Of a DNA stretch of 64,000 bases, positions 55,770 through 64,000 are shown in pieces (position 1 is the first letter of the stretch; the number at the start of each line of letters is the position of its first letter). A model generated the notes under the pieces. It was not told the DNA's origin and ran no database searches. It was given only the letters and a program-made list of their open reading frames with translations. The stretch spans positions 1,922,001 through 1,986,000 of the forward strand of contig NZ_JABMCZ010000002.1 in assembly GCF_013186535.1 (NCBI RefSeq). Direction: 5' to 3'. This DNA comes from Nocardia terpenica. GTDB taxonomy: Bacteria; Actinomycetota; Actinomycetes; Mycobacteriales; Mycobacteriaceae. The position numbers were made by a program, and so were the translations under genes.

Positions 55770-56549
55770 TCAGTGCGCGAATTGGCCGAGTTCCTCGATG
55801 TATTCGCGATATTCGGTGAGGGCGTGATCGAGCAGGCGGGCACAGACCGATTGCAGCGCGTCCGCGTCGGCGGGCTGGACCGTGAGCGTGCGGGTCCCGG
55901 TCTCCATGTAGCGGCCGTCGGATTCGATGTCGTACCAGCGCACGGTGCCGACCTTGCGGGGCGGGCGGGTGCCGCGGTGGCGGGGCCCGCGGAAGACGGT
56001 GACCACGCCCGCGCCGGTGGCCGGGCGGCGGATCAGGCGGCGGTAGCGTTCGAGCGGCGTGGAATCGCCGGTGTAGCGGATCACCGGCTGCCGTTCGGGA
56101 TACAGGTCGGCGGCGACGAACGCCTCGGCGCGGCGGGTGCCGGGCGGGCGGCGGGGGAGCAGCGTGGTCAGGGCCGCGGGCAGGGCGTCGGCGGTGGTGA
56201 TGGTGACGTGGATGCGGGGCCGCCGGGTGAACTGCACCGCGAGCACGCCGTGCCGGTCGTGGCGGGCGGCGCAGACCCGGATCGGTCCGGCGGCATCGCA
56301 CGCGCCGTGCACCTCCGCCCAGGTCTCCGGCTCGGTCAGCACCGCGAACGCGCGGCGCAGCAGATCGGCCTCGCCCCAGCTCAGGCGGCCCTGCTCGGAG
56401 TACTCGCAGCGCACCCGCGCCCAGTGCAGATCGCGCTCGTTGACGTGGCTGAACTGCGATAAATAGCCGAGCGGGTACAGCATTCGATCGTTGGCGGGCC
56501 CGAACCACAGCGCCGCGAACTCTTCTGCATCGAACGACCAGGACGCCAT
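55770..56549 (-). CDS. EspG-family ESX secretion-associated chaperone
   Basis: 259 residues starting MASWSFDAEEFAALWF, the conserved WxFxxxEFxxLW opening of EspG proteins. These bind cognate PE/PPE heterodimers in the cytosol and keep them secretion-competent. Central strands RIHVTITTAD and the C-terminal LTVQPADADALQSV agree with the fold. It starts directly after the stop of the PPE-like gene (no gap), consistent with making its specific chaperone together with the substrate. Confidence 0.85.
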   Translation of the reverse strand: MASWSFDAEEFAALWFGPANDRMLYPLGYLSQFSHVNERDLHWARVRCEYSEQGRLSWGEADLLRRAFAVLTEPETWAEVHGACDAAGPIRVCAARHDRHGVLAVQFTRRPRIHVTITTADALPAALTTLLPRRPPGTRRAEAFVAADLYPERQPVIRYTGDSTPLERYRRLIRRPATGAGVVTVFRGPRHRGTRPPRKVGTVRWYDIESDGRYMETGTRTLTVQPADADALQSVCARLLDHALTEYREYIEELGQFAH

Positions 56550-57893
56550 TCATTCACCAATCGTGGGCGGCACATATCTGCTCTTACCGAGCAACTCGGT
56601 GGTGTGCGACTCGTGCCGCAGGTCGACCTTCTTGTCCTGCTTCTCCTCGTCGTCCGTGCGGCGCGCGCGGCGGACCCGGGGCGGGGGTGCGGTGTTGTGC
56701 GGGTGTGCCGCGCTGCCGGTCGCGGCCCCGGCCGCCGCGGCGGCGGTGGCGGCGGGAGCGAAGGTGGCGGGCACCGAGACCGAGGGCTTCGGGGCCGGGG
56801 CGGGCGCGGGGCCGATGCTCGGGGCCGGGTTTCGGGCGGGACCGCCGGTGGGGATCTCGCCCGGCCGCCCGCTCTGCGGTGCGGGGGGATCGGCCGGTAC
56901 GGCGGCGGGCGGCGGCGCGAGATGGCTCGGCACGCCGAGCCGTTCCGGCGGGGCGGCGGGGGTGGCCTCGACATACGAGGGGGCGCCTGCCGACGTCGGG
57001 GCCGTGGCCGGTTCCGGAGTGGCTGGGGCGCTGGGCTTTCCGTCGTCGGTCCCGGCGGGGGTGGTACTCGCCGGGGCATGCGAGGTCGTCGGGTCGGGCG
57101 GCGAGGATGCGGTCGGCGCGGACGATGTGGACGCTGGCTGCGTGGAATCGGTTCGGGTCGAATCATCCTGCTTGGAATCGCTCCGGCCGGAGTCGTCCTT
57201 CGTGGAGTCGCCCGCCGTCGAGTCGCCGTGGTGATCGGTACCGGGTGTATCAGATTGCGGCCGTTGATCTGTCGTATCCCCGGGCCCGGTGTCCGATCCG
57301 TCGGAATCGGCGACGGTGCCGCCGCCCGGTGTCGTGGTGCCACCCGGAACCTGCGGGGCGACCGGGTCGACGATCGGGGACAGCGCGGGCGGGAAGGTCG
57401 GGATGAGGGTGTCCTGGGTGCGGAACGGGATCACGTACCGCTGCTGCATGATCTGGCGGGCCTCGTCCTGCGCGCGGGCCGCCTCGCGGGTCTGGCTGTC
57501 GAAGCCGGTCGGGTCCTTCTTCTGGTCGGCCGTCACCGGAAACTCCGGCGGCAGAAAGGCTTTCGTCTCCGCCGCGGCCGCCGCGGTATTGGTGACCACC
57601 TTGGCGGTCCCCTCGAACAGATCGGCCAGGCCCTCGGCGTGCGCGCAGTAGTCGAGCACGGCGTTCGCGGCGGCGTCGGCGGCCGCGCCGGTCCAGTGCC
57701 CGTCCACCGCGGTGCGGATGGCGCGCACCAGGGCCTCGGTGGAATTGCGCCAGTCGTTGCGCGCCCGGTCCCAGTTGGCGACGATCGGCCCGACGCCGTC
57801 CCCGACCTGAGCGAACGCATCGAGTATCTGTCGGTGGGTCAGCGCATCGACGTTCTCCGGGTTGACGATTCGGGGCGGATCGTAATCGGTCAT
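56550..57893 (-). CDS. PPE-like ESX substrate with disordered proline-rich tail
   Basis: 447 residues. The N-terminal 150 residues are helical: ILDAFAQVGDGVGPIVANWDRARNDW, then AVDGHWTGAAADAAANAVLDY, where the WTG turn resembles the WxG of WXG100/PPE proteins. From about residue 190 the sequence is a low-complexity Asp/Ser/Thr then Pro/Ala tail. It has no PPE motif proper, so it is a Nocardia-type PPE-like protein. The start overlaps the stop of the upstream helical gene by four bases, and EspG follows directly, fitting a PE-like/PPE-like pair with its chaperone. Confidence 0.75.
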   Translation of the reverse strand: MTDYDPPRIVNPENVDALTHRQILDAFAQVGDGVGPIVANWDRARNDWRNSTEALVRAIRTAVDGHWTGAAADAAANAVLDYCAHAEGLADLFEGTAKVVTNTAAAAAETKAFLPPEFPVTADQKKDPTGFDSQTREAARAQDEARQIMQQRYVIPFRTQDTLIPTFPPALSPIVDPVAPQVPGGTTTPGGGTVADSDGSDTGPGDTTDQRPQSDTPGTDHHGDSTAGDSTKDDSGRSDSKQDDSTRTDSTQPASTSSAPTASSPPDPTTSHAPASTTPAGTDDGKPSAPATPEPATAPTSAGAPSYVEATPAAPPERLGVPSHLAPPPAAVPADPPAPQSGRPGEIPTGGPARNPAPSIGPAPAPAPKPSVSVPATFAPAATAAAAAGAATGSAAHPHNTAPPPRVRRARRTDDEEKQDKKVDLRHESHTTELLGKSRYVPPTIGE

Positions 57894-58318
57894 CGCCCGC
57901 CTCCCCCTTCCGGTCGGTGCGCCGATTCCGCGGCCCGGAACTTCGCCGCGAAATCGGCATCGGTCTGTTCGTAGCGTTCGCGAATAGTGCGCAGCAGGGT
58001 TTGCAGTTCGTCGGCGACGCGGAAGTGCTCCTCGAGCGTGGCATCGGCATTGTTCGCGCCGCTGGCCGCTTTTTCCCGAAAGCTCTGCACCATGGTTTTC
58101 GCGGAGGTCAGATACTGCGATCCCTCGCCGATCTTCCAGGTTTCCTGGTCGTGAATGTCCTGGATGATCATCTGAATCTGCCGGATCTCCTTCTTGCGCT
58201 GCACCAGTGCCCTGTCCAGCGCCACGAACGTCGCCGGATCGACCCGCAGCGACACCCCGCCGTTGCGGGCCTGGTCGACCAGGGGCCCGAACACCCCTTG
58301 CGCGTCGTCATCGGCCAC
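57890..58318 (-). CDS. Helical ESX-associated protein, probable PPE partner
   Basis: 142 residues, almost all alpha-helical, forming a long hairpin-like pair (ALDRALVQRKKEIRQIQMII and DATLEEHFRVADELQTLLRT) with ETWKIGEG between them. Size and form fit a PE/WXG100-like partner that would bundle with the PPE-like protein whose start overlaps its stop by an ATGA. A canonical YxxxD/E export signal could be RYEQTDADF near the end. The assignment rests on context and helical form, not clear homology. Confidence 0.65.
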   Translation of the reverse strand: MADDDAQGVFGPLVDQARNGGVSLRVDPATFVALDRALVQRKKEIRQIQMIIQDIHDQETWKIGEGSQYLTSAKTMVQSFREKAASGANNADATLEEHFRVADELQTLLRTIRERYEQTDADFAAKFRAAESAHRPEGGGGR

Positions 58319-58345
58319 CTCGGCCCCTTTTCTTTCGCGTATCGG

Positions 58346-58960
58346 TCAAGCGTTGGGTGATATGGACCCGACGACCTGCCGCACGAAATGATCGAGCAGG
58401 TCGCAGGCATTCCGACTCGCGGTCCGAGCGGCGGTCTCCGGATTCGAGAGATCGAACAGCACGGTGCCCGAGGCGATTTCGAGGCCGAGTGCGCAGCTCT
58501 GCGCCGCTCGGTCGGGATGCGGTGTGTAATAGGCGGTTCTGCGTCCGGCGATGCTCTGCGCACGGTAGGAGTCGGAGTATCTCGCCTTGATCATGTCCAG
58601 CGTGAGGCTGGATTTCATGACGCGGACGAAATAGCCGTCACCCTGCCGGTCGACGTATCCGCATCCGGTCGAGGTGACACCGCCGACGCTGGCGTCCTGC
58701 GGCCCGCTCTGCTCCAGATTCTCGGCGCGCAGCACCGTTTCGGGGATGTCCCGGCACGGATCGAAGCCGGTGGCCTGCGGCGATGGCGCGACCGGTGGTG
58801 CCGCGGAGGTCGCGGGCCGCGGGGATCCGCCTGCGCCGCCGCCGCATCCAGCGACGAGCAGCGCGCCCGCGATGCCTGTGGCTAGGACGGCCACGTCAAC
58901 CCCCCGTGACGACTTCCGGCCGCCCGCAATCGGTTTCGCGCTGGTCGGGCTCATGCACAC
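58346..58960 (-). CDS. DUF3558 family lipoprotein
   Basis: 204 residues. A signal peptide ends at lipobox LLVAGCGGG (Cys about residue 39), followed by a Pro/Ala/Ser linker and a globular domain: DPCRDIPETVLRAENLEQSG, STGCGYVDRQGDGYFVRVMK, with a disulfide-like cysteine pattern near the C-terminus (ACDLL). DUF3558 lipoproteins repeatedly flank ESX-type genes in Nocardia. It begins the leftward unit of five genes and is divergent from the YbaB-like gene. Confidence 0.85.
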   Translation of the reverse strand: MCMSPTSAKPIAGGRKSSRGVDVAVLATGIAGALLVAGCGGGAGGSPRPATSAAPPVAPSPQATGFDPCRDIPETVLRAENLEQSGPQDASVGGVTSTGCGYVDRQGDGYFVRVMKSSLTLDMIKARYSDSYRAQSIAGRRTAYYTPHPDRAAQSCALGLEIASGTVLFDLSNPETAARTASRNACDLLDHFVRQVVGSISPNA

Positions 58961-59104
58961 GGCACCCCCTGCTGCGGTCTCCTCGCCGGTGACGCACGCC
59001 GACGAGGGCTATGCTCTGACCCACGGTTTGCACCGGGATGGGGCGATTCTGCCACAGGAGCGGCTCGAGAACACCGGTCGTGTGACGATACGGGAGGAAC
59101 ACGC

Positions 59105-59533
59105 ATGGCGGACACTCCGATTCGTGCCGAGGCGACGAAACAGCACCGTGCCACGGCGAGTTCGCGCACCGGGGCGGTGACGATCGAGGTCGGCGCGGAC
59201 GGCGCGATCCACGGCATCGATCTGTCCGATACCGGACAGCGGCTGCCCGCGGAGCGGGTGGCGGCGCTGATCGCGGCGCTGCACGAGCGGGCATTGGCCG
59301 CGGCCCGCGCCATGGTGGACGAGGCCACCCGCGCCAGCGAAATGGCCGCCACCCCCGTCCGATTCGACGAGAACGCGTCCCCCCGCGACGGCGTGATCGG
59401 ATCACCCCTCGAACCCGATCCGGCGCCGGTCACCCACGACCCGTCGCTGGACGACCTCGAGGACGAGGACGAGTACTACCGCGGCTTCGTCATCGTCCAC
59501 GAGGACGACCATCGCCCGCGGCGCGGGCGGTAG
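59105..59533 (+). CDS. YbaB/EbfC-like DNA-binding protein
   Basis: 142 residues. Residues 15-90 (GAVTIEVGADGAIHGIDLSD, then LIAALHERALAAARAMVDEA) match the short beta-sheet and long helix of the YbaB/EbfC fold, while the C-terminal 50 residues are acidic and disordered. In ESX loci of Nocardia and other actinobacteria YbaB-like proteins are frequent neighbours. Divergent from the lipoprotein gene; overlaps the UvrA-like gene's 3' end by 44 bp on the other strand. Confidence 0.72.
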   Translation: MADTPIRAEATKQHRATASSRTGAVTIEVGADGAIHGIDLSDTGQRLPAERVAALIAALHERALAAARAMVDEATRASEMAATPVRFDENASPRDGVIGSPLEPDPAPVTHDPSLDDLEDEDEYYRGFVIVHEDDHRPRRGR

Positions 59534-61787
59534 GTCGGCTCCCCGGCCGCAATGCCGCCGCCGTGGCCGACTCGGCGCACGCCGCCACCTGCCGCGGCGT
59601 CCCCTCGCACAGCACCCGCCCCCCGTGCCTGCCCGGCCCCGGGCCGAGGTCGACGATCCAGTCCGCGGCGCGGATCACGTCCGTGTTGTGCTCGATCACC
59701 ACGACCGTATTGCCCTTCTCGACCAGGGTGTCGAGCACGTGCAGCAGCGTGTCGATATCGGAGGGATGCAATCCCGTCGTGGGCTCGTCCAGCACATACA
59801 GCGTGTGACTCCCGGTGCGGGACAGCTCCTTCGCGATCTTCAGCCGCTGGCACTCCCCGCCGGACAGCGTGGTGAGCGACTGGCCCAGGCGCAGGTAGCC
59901 GAGGCCGACCTCGGACAGGTGGCGCAGCGCGCGGGCGATGGATCGATCGGGCAGGCGGCGCACGGCCTCGTCGACGGTGAGGTCGTCGATATCGGCGATG
60001 CTCAGGCCGTCCACGGTGTAGGCGAGCACCTCCGCGGTGAAACGGCGGCCGCCGCAGGTCTCGCACACGCTCTCCTGGCCCTCCATGAAGGCGAGGTCGG
60101 TGTAGATCACGCCCGCGCCTTTGCACGCGGGGCAGGCCCCGGCGGAGTTGGCGCTGAACAGCGCCGGGCGCACGGCATTGTGCTGCGCGAACACCTTTCG
60201 GATCGCGGGCGCGATACCGGAGTAGGTGAGCAGGCTGGAGCGGCGATTGGTGGAGACCGCGCGCTGGTCGACCACCGTGGCCGGATGCTGGGCGACCAAC
60301 TCGGCGGCCAGGCTCGACTTGCCCGAACCGGCCACACCGGTCAGCACGGTCAGCACGCCGGTGGGAATGTCGACGCTGAGCCCGCGCAGATTGTTGCGAG
60401 TGGCGTTGTCTATCCGCAGTTTTCCGCCCGGCACCCGCGGGGTCCGGGCGCCGCGCCGGGCGCGCAGGGCACGGCCGGTGGGCGTGTCCGCGGACCGCAG
60501 CGCGCCGAATTCGCCCTGGAACACCAGCCGCCCGCCCGCGGCCCCCGCCGCCGGGCCCACCTCGACGATGTGGTCGGCGACCCGCATGACATCGGGGTCG
60601 TGCTCGACCACCAGCACGGTATTGCCCTTGTCCCGCAGCGATTTCAACAGCCCGACCATGGACCGCACATCGTGCGGGTGCAGCCCGACGGTCGGTTCGT
60701 CGAACACGTACAGCATTTCGACGAGGCTGCTGCCCAGGTGCCGGACCGTCTTGATGCGCTGCGATTCACCGCCCGACAGCGTGGTGGTCGGCCGGGCCAG
60801 CGACAGGTATCCGAGCCCGATCTCGGTCAGCGCGGCGAGCTTGTCGTGCAGGGCGGCGACCACCGGCGCGATGCGGGGCTCCCGGATGCCGGGCACCAGA
60901 TCGGCCAGTTCGCCGATCTCCATCCGGCTCATCTCGGTGATGGTGCGCCCCAGCACCCGCGCCGCCCGCGCCTCGGGTTTCAGCCGCTCGCCGTGGCAGT
61001 CCGGGCACGGCGCGGCATGGGTGAAGCGGTGCAGCACGGCCTGTTTGCGATCGGACAGGTGGTCGGCGGTGTGCAGGTAGATGCGCTCGAACAGGTCGAT
61101 GACGCCCTCGTAGTCCGCGGGCAGGCCCAGCCGGGCGGCCGCCGCCCCGCGATACAGCAGGGCGTGGCGCGCGTCGGCGGGCCAGTCGGCGATCGGGACG
61201 TCCGGATCGAACTGCTCCAGCTCGGCGTATCGCCGGTACCAGTACTTCTTGTCGCCGGTGAAGCCGGGCATGGCGATCGCGCCCTGCGACAGGGACTTTC
61301 GCCGGTCGACGATGCCGTCCACATCGGGGACCAGCGTTTCGCCCAGCCCGGAGCAGGTCGGGCACATCCCGGCCGGATCGTTGAACGAGAAATGGTTCGA
61401 ATCACCGACATACGGCTCGCCCACCCGCGAGAACACCAGGCGCAGAAAGGTATACGCGTCGGTGATGGTGCCGACGGTCGATCGGGCATTGCCGCCCAGC
61501 CGCTTCTGATCGATGACCACCACCGGCGACAGCCCCTCGATCAGGTCCACCTCGGGCCTGCTCCAGCGCGGCAGCCGATTGCGCACGAACGGCGGATAGG
61601 TCTCGTTCACCTGATACCCGGCCTCGGCGGCGATGGTGTCGAACACCAGCGACGACTTCCCCGACCCCGACACCCCGACGAACACCACGAGCCGCCGCTG
61701 CGGCACATCGATGTCGACATGGCGCAGATTGTTGGTCCGCGCGGCCCGGATGCGAATCGCGGGCACGGCGCTGAGCGAATCGGTCAT
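59490..61787 (-). CDS. Short UvrA-like ABC ATPase (UvrA2 type)
   Basis: 765 residues, about 200 shorter than housekeeping UvrA. Two ABC modules are complete: Walker A GVSGSGKSS (about residue 39) and GVAGSGKSS (about 482), signatures LSGGESQRIK and LSGGECQRLK, and Walker B VLDEPTTGLHP. Zinc-module cysteines (CPTCSGLGE, CPDCHGE, CPACKGAGV, CETCGG) are present. The UvrB-binding insertion appears reduced. Such paralogues are linked to drug or antibiotic tolerance rather than to general excision repair. Divergent from the WYL regulator across 72 bp, so probably controlled by it. The last codons overlap the YbaB-like gene. Confidence 0.87.
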   Translation of the reverse strand: MTDSLSAVPAIRIRAARTNNLRHVDIDVPQRRLVVFVGVSGSGKSSLVFDTIAAEAGYQVNETYPPFVRNRLPRWSRPEVDLIEGLSPVVVIDQKRLGGNARSTVGTITDAYTFLRLVFSRVGEPYVGDSNHFSFNDPAGMCPTCSGLGETLVPDVDGIVDRRKSLSQGAIAMPGFTGDKKYWYRRYAELEQFDPDVPIADWPADARHALLYRGAAAARLGLPADYEGVIDLFERIYLHTADHLSDRKQAVLHRFTHAAPCPDCHGERLKPEARAARVLGRTITEMSRMEIGELADLVPGIREPRIAPVVAALHDKLAALTEIGLGYLSLARPTTTLSGGESQRIKTVRHLGSSLVEMLYVFDEPTVGLHPHDVRSMVGLLKSLRDKGNTVLVVEHDPDVMRVADHIVEVGPAAGAAGGRLVFQGEFGALRSADTPTGRALRARRGARTPRVPGGKLRIDNATRNNLRGLSVDIPTGVLTVLTGVAGSGKSSLAAELVAQHPATVVDQRAVSTNRRSSLLTYSGIAPAIRKVFAQHNAVRPALFSANSAGACPACKGAGVIYTDLAFMEGQESVCETCGGRRFTAEVLAYTVDGLSIADIDDLTVDEAVRRLPDRSIARALRHLSEVGLGYLRLGQSLTTLSGGECQRLKIAKELSRTGSHTLYVLDEPTTGLHPSDIDTLLHVLDTLVEKGNTVVVIEHNTDVIRAADWIVDLGPGPGRHGGRVLCEGTPRQVAACAESATAAALRPGSRPTARAAGDGRPRGR

Positions 61788-61859
61788 GCCTCGACGCTAG
61801 GGCCAGATGTGGCCGGATCATGACCGCAATTTTCCTATGCTGGACGGTGGAGGTGGATC

Positions 61860-62852
61860 GTGGCCGATGTGACCCGCCGGATGCTGGCACTGCTGACCTA
61901 TCTGCAGACCGGCCGCCGATTCGGTGGCCCGGAGCTGGCGGCGCGGCTGGAGACCAGCCCGCGCACCGTGCGCCGGGATGTGGAACGCCTGCGCGAGTAC
62001 GGCTATCCGGTCACCACCCAGCCCGGGCCCGGCGGCTTCTATCGGCTGTCGGCGGGCCGGACCCTGCCCCCGCTGGTCTTCGACGACGACGAGGCGGTGG
62101 CGACGGTGGTCGGCCTGAGCCTGCTCGCCTCGACCGCCGCGCCCGCCGAGGCCGCGCCCGCCGAGATCGGCGTCGCCGCCGACCGCGCCTTCGGCAAGAT
62201 CGACCAGCTGCTCCCGGCCCGGCTGCGCTCGCGCACCGCCGCCCTGCGCGCCACCGTCGAGGCCGCGACCCAGGCCGCGCCGCCGATCGACGCCGAGGTC
62301 CTGGCCACCCTCGCCGCCGCGGCCGCCCGGCACCAGCACGTCGCCTTCACCTACACCGCCCGCGACGGCAGCACCTCCCGCCGCCGCGTGGAACCGTACC
62401 GCCAGGTGCACCTGCACCTGCGCTGGTATCTGCTGGCCTGGGACCGCGACCGCGCCGACTGGCGCACCTTCCGCATCGACCGAATCGCCGAAACATCGGT
62501 CGGCGGAACCGTTTTCGCCCCCCGCCCGCTTCCCGCCGACTCCGCGGCCGCCTACCTGCGCGGCGAACTGACCGCCCCCCGCCACCGCGCCGTCGTCACC
62601 GTCGCCGCTCCCGCCGCCCGCGTAGCCGACGCCCTGAAATTCCAGGACTGCGACATCGAGGCCGTAACCCCCGACCGCTGCACCCTGACCACCTGGGTCG
62701 ACTCCTTCGAGTGGCTGATCCTGAACCTCGTCGTCCTGGACGCGGACTTCACGATCGAGCAGCCCACCGAATTCCGCGAGCGCTGCCGAAGACTCGCCTC
62801 CCGACTGGATCGCGCGGGACACGAGCCCGGCGTGCCTTCCTCTTCCCCTTGA
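61860..62852 (+). CDS. WYL-domain transcriptional regulator
   Basis: 330 residues. An N-terminal winged helix (LALLTYLQTGRRFGGPELAA, TVRRDVERLREYGYPVTT) is followed by a WYL domain from about residue 140 (VEPYRQVHLHLRWYLLAWDRDR) and a C-terminal WCX domain. WYL domains bind nucleic acid ligands such as ssDNA and control DNA-damage or phage-response genes. It starts at GTG 61860, divergent from the UvrA-like gene. The last eight codons and TGA stop come from repeat element locus 6 (GVPSSSP tail), so the native C-terminus was probably different. Confidence 0.87.
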   Translation: MADVTRRMLALLTYLQTGRRFGGPELAARLETSPRTVRRDVERLREYGYPVTTQPGPGGFYRLSAGRTLPPLVFDDDEAVATVVGLSLLASTAAPAEAAPAEIGVAADRAFGKIDQLLPARLRSRTAALRATVEAATQAAPPIDAEVLATLAAAAARHQHVAFTYTARDGSTSRRRVEPYRQVHLHLRWYLLAWDRDRADWRTFRIDRIAETSVGGTVFAPRPLPADSAAAYLRGELTAPRHRAVVTVAAPAARVADALKFQDCDIEAVTPDRCTLTTWVDSFEWLILNLVVLDADFTIEQPTEFRERCRRLASRLDRAGHEPGVPSSSP

Positions 62853-62956
62853 TCCCGGCGTGCCTTCCCCTTTCCCTTGATCCCGGCGTGCTTTTGGCCG
62901 GGATCCACACACCCCAGACGGTCACCATTGGATTCCGGCCAAAAGCACGCCGGAAT
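62826..62956. repeat. Dispersed palindromic repeat, locus 6: inverted pair with 28-bp units
   Basis: CCCGGC units start at 62826, 62854 and 62882, an exact 28-bp period, ending in a core at 62880-62904 (ATCCCGGC/GCCGGGAT). After 27 bp a second core in the opposite orientation lies at 62932-62956 (ATTCCGGC/GCCGGAAT). It sits between convergent genes and encodes the last residues and stop of the WYL regulator. Confidence 0.9.
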
Positions 62957-62970
62957 CAAGGGTCGAGCCC

Positions 62971-64000
62971 TCAGTCGTCCACCTGCGCGTGCATCAAATA
63001 CACGTTGTAATCGCTCCACGTGCTCATCGTGAAATACAGATCCGACCCCGACGACCACGGGTGGATGAACCCCCCGTACAGCTCCGGGTACTGCGAGGCC
63101 GATACCGTCGGCACCCCGTCCGACCACACGCCCTGCGGCGAATCCGATTCGCGCACAACGAGAGCCGCCTTCGAGGTGTCCAGGTAGCTCATCTGCCAGA
63201 CGCCGCGGTCGGCGTCGTAGCGCACCGACAGCTCGCCCGCCGGGCCGTCGACGATCGGTGTGGCGGACTCGGATCCGCCCACCGGGGTCCAGTTTCCGTC
63301 GTGCCAGTACTGATACGCCGAGGTGTTCAGCACCTGTGCCTTCGGCACCCGCGCCAGGCCGACCGAGCCGAGGCGGGTATTGGGCGTGCCGAACATGTAC
63401 ACGTAGTCGCCCTGCGGAACCATCGCCGCCACTTGGAAATTCGCCAGGCCGAAGATGTTGTCCCAGTGCGCGTACGGGTCCTTGGTCCAGGTCTGGCCGT
63501 GGTCGTCGGAATAGGCGATGCCGCCGTAGTTGGTGTAGAAGGTGCCCGGCACGCTGTTCCAGGTGCGAATCGACATGTAGCTCAGGTACTGCCGGTCGCC
63601 GATGGCGAAGCCGGAGGTCGGGATCGTGGTGATCTCGATATTGTCCAGCTTGCGGCTGGCCAGCACCTCGGCGGCGTGGCAGCGGGAGTCGGTGACCATG
63701 CGATCGAACACGACGCCCTTGCTCAGATCGCGATTGCTGCTGAACGCCAGGAGATTACTGCGCCAGTCGCCACCCATCCCGCCCGGCGGATGGAAGCCGA
63801 CGCCCACGGTGTCGCCGAAGGCCATGGCGATCTCACCGGGCGCGCTCTCCCACATGATGCCCAGATCGGTGCCGTACACCTGCCAGCGCTTGTCGGTGCG
63901 GTTGATCGAATTCGCGCCGGTCACCTTGCCCACCTCGCGCACCTCGCCGATGCGCGGGGCGGGCCGCTCGGCGGTCTGCGGGGCCGCGTCGACCGACGGA
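62971..64000 (-). CDS. DUF4185-type secreted protein, 5' end beyond window
   Basis: About 343 residues are visible, with the frame open through the right edge, so the start and any signal peptide are outside the window. WQVYGTDLGIMWE and EIAMAFGDTVGVGFHPPGG begin the conserved domain; YSDDHGQTWTKDPYAHW and WSSGSDLYFTMSTWSDYNVYLM are repeated blade-like strands, as in DUF4185 and five-bladed beta-propeller glycosidase relatives. It may bind or hydrolyse cell-wall glycan; no catalytic residue is certain. The 3' end lies 14 bp from repeat element locus 6. Confidence 0.8.
   Translation of the reverse strand, partial: PSVDAAPQTAERPAPRIGEVREVGKVTGANSINRTDKRWQVYGTDLGIMWESAPGEIAMAFGDTVGVGFHPPGGMGGDWRSNLLAFSSNRDLSKGVVFDRMVTDSRCHAAEVLASRKLDNIEITTIPTSGFAIGDRQYLSYMSIRTWNSVPGTFYTNYGGIAYSDDHGQTWTKDPYAHWDNIFGLANFQVAAMVPQGDYVYMFGTPNTRLGSVGLARVPKAQVLNTSAYQYWHDGNWTPVGGSESATPIVDGPAGELSVRYDADRGVWQMSYLDTSKAALVVRESDSPQGVWSDGVPTVSASQYPELYGGFIHPWSSGSDLYFTMSTWSDYNVYLMHAQVDD

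Noticed and set aside
59625..61823. 732-residue plus-strand frame across the UvrA-like gene
   Set aside because: It is a shadow of a gene with clear Walker and signature motifs; its translation has no recognisable domain.

Overview
The window is GC-rich actinobacterial chromosome, most likely from Nocardia or a close mycolic-acid-containing relative. The main evidence is gene order. A UDP-glucose dehydrogenase, an AspC-type aminotransferase, an EtfD-type iron-sulfur reductase, an Rv0339c-like LuxR regulator, iniB-iniA-iniC, dnaK-grpE-dnaJ-hspR, a globin-reductase, clpB, an Rv0383c-like protein, pyrE and a SpoU-type methyltransferase follow the M. tuberculosis Rv0322 to Rv0385 neighbourhood from memory. 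They are interrupted by genes more typical of Nocardia: paired small LPMOs, paired S1 proteases, Hsp70-like membrane proteins, and DUF3558/EspG/PPE-like ESX accessory genes. No rRNA, tRNA, CRISPR array, prophage or classical insertion sequence was recognised.

Layout. 1-8.8 kb: sugar-nucleotide dehydrogenase, Hsp70-like membrane protein, YibE/F transporter-like protein, aminotransferase and XRE regulators. 8.8-19.6 kb: a GT2 glycosyltransferase, two tandem AA10 LPMOs, EtfD, a secreted protein, an NRDE protein and two tandem secreted serine proteases. 19.7-31.5 kb: the ini region. A leftward unit (Hsp70-like protein, very large AAA-LuxR regulator, degenerate Hsp70-like protein) is divergent from iniB, iniA and iniC; IniA and IniC are dynamin-like GTPases. 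31.5-46.1 kb: alcohol dehydrogenase, HhH-GPD protein, the dnaK-grpE-dnaJ-hspR heat-shock operon, three related flavohaemoglobin or reductase genes, a quinone oxidoreductase and clpB. HspR-type HAIR operators precede both dnaK and clpB, so these two loci form one regulon. 46-54.7 kb: membrane proteins, an SDR, pyrE, fabH, a YhhN protein, a two-component system and an RNA methyltransferase. 54.7-59.5 kb: an ESX (type VII) accessory cluster without its own secretion machinery. 59.5-64 kb: a short UvrA paralogue divergent from a WYL regulator, then a DUF4185 protein running off the right edge.

The most unusual signal is a dispersed repeat family. It has a 25-bp core (8-bp inverted arms around a 9-nt AAAAG/CTTTT-containing spacer). 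Eight copies lie at six loci. At all six the core or a half-core is locally expanded into tandem repeats whose period differs between loci (about 23-24, 25 or 28 bp where regular). One copy with its expansion lies in frame inside the iniR-like regulator gene and adds roughly 350 low-complexity residues. At three loci the element appears to supply the stop codon of the adjacent gene. A possible fatty-acid-type TetR operator precedes etfD, and two GC-flanked palindromes lie in the iniB/hsp70-like divergent promoter region.
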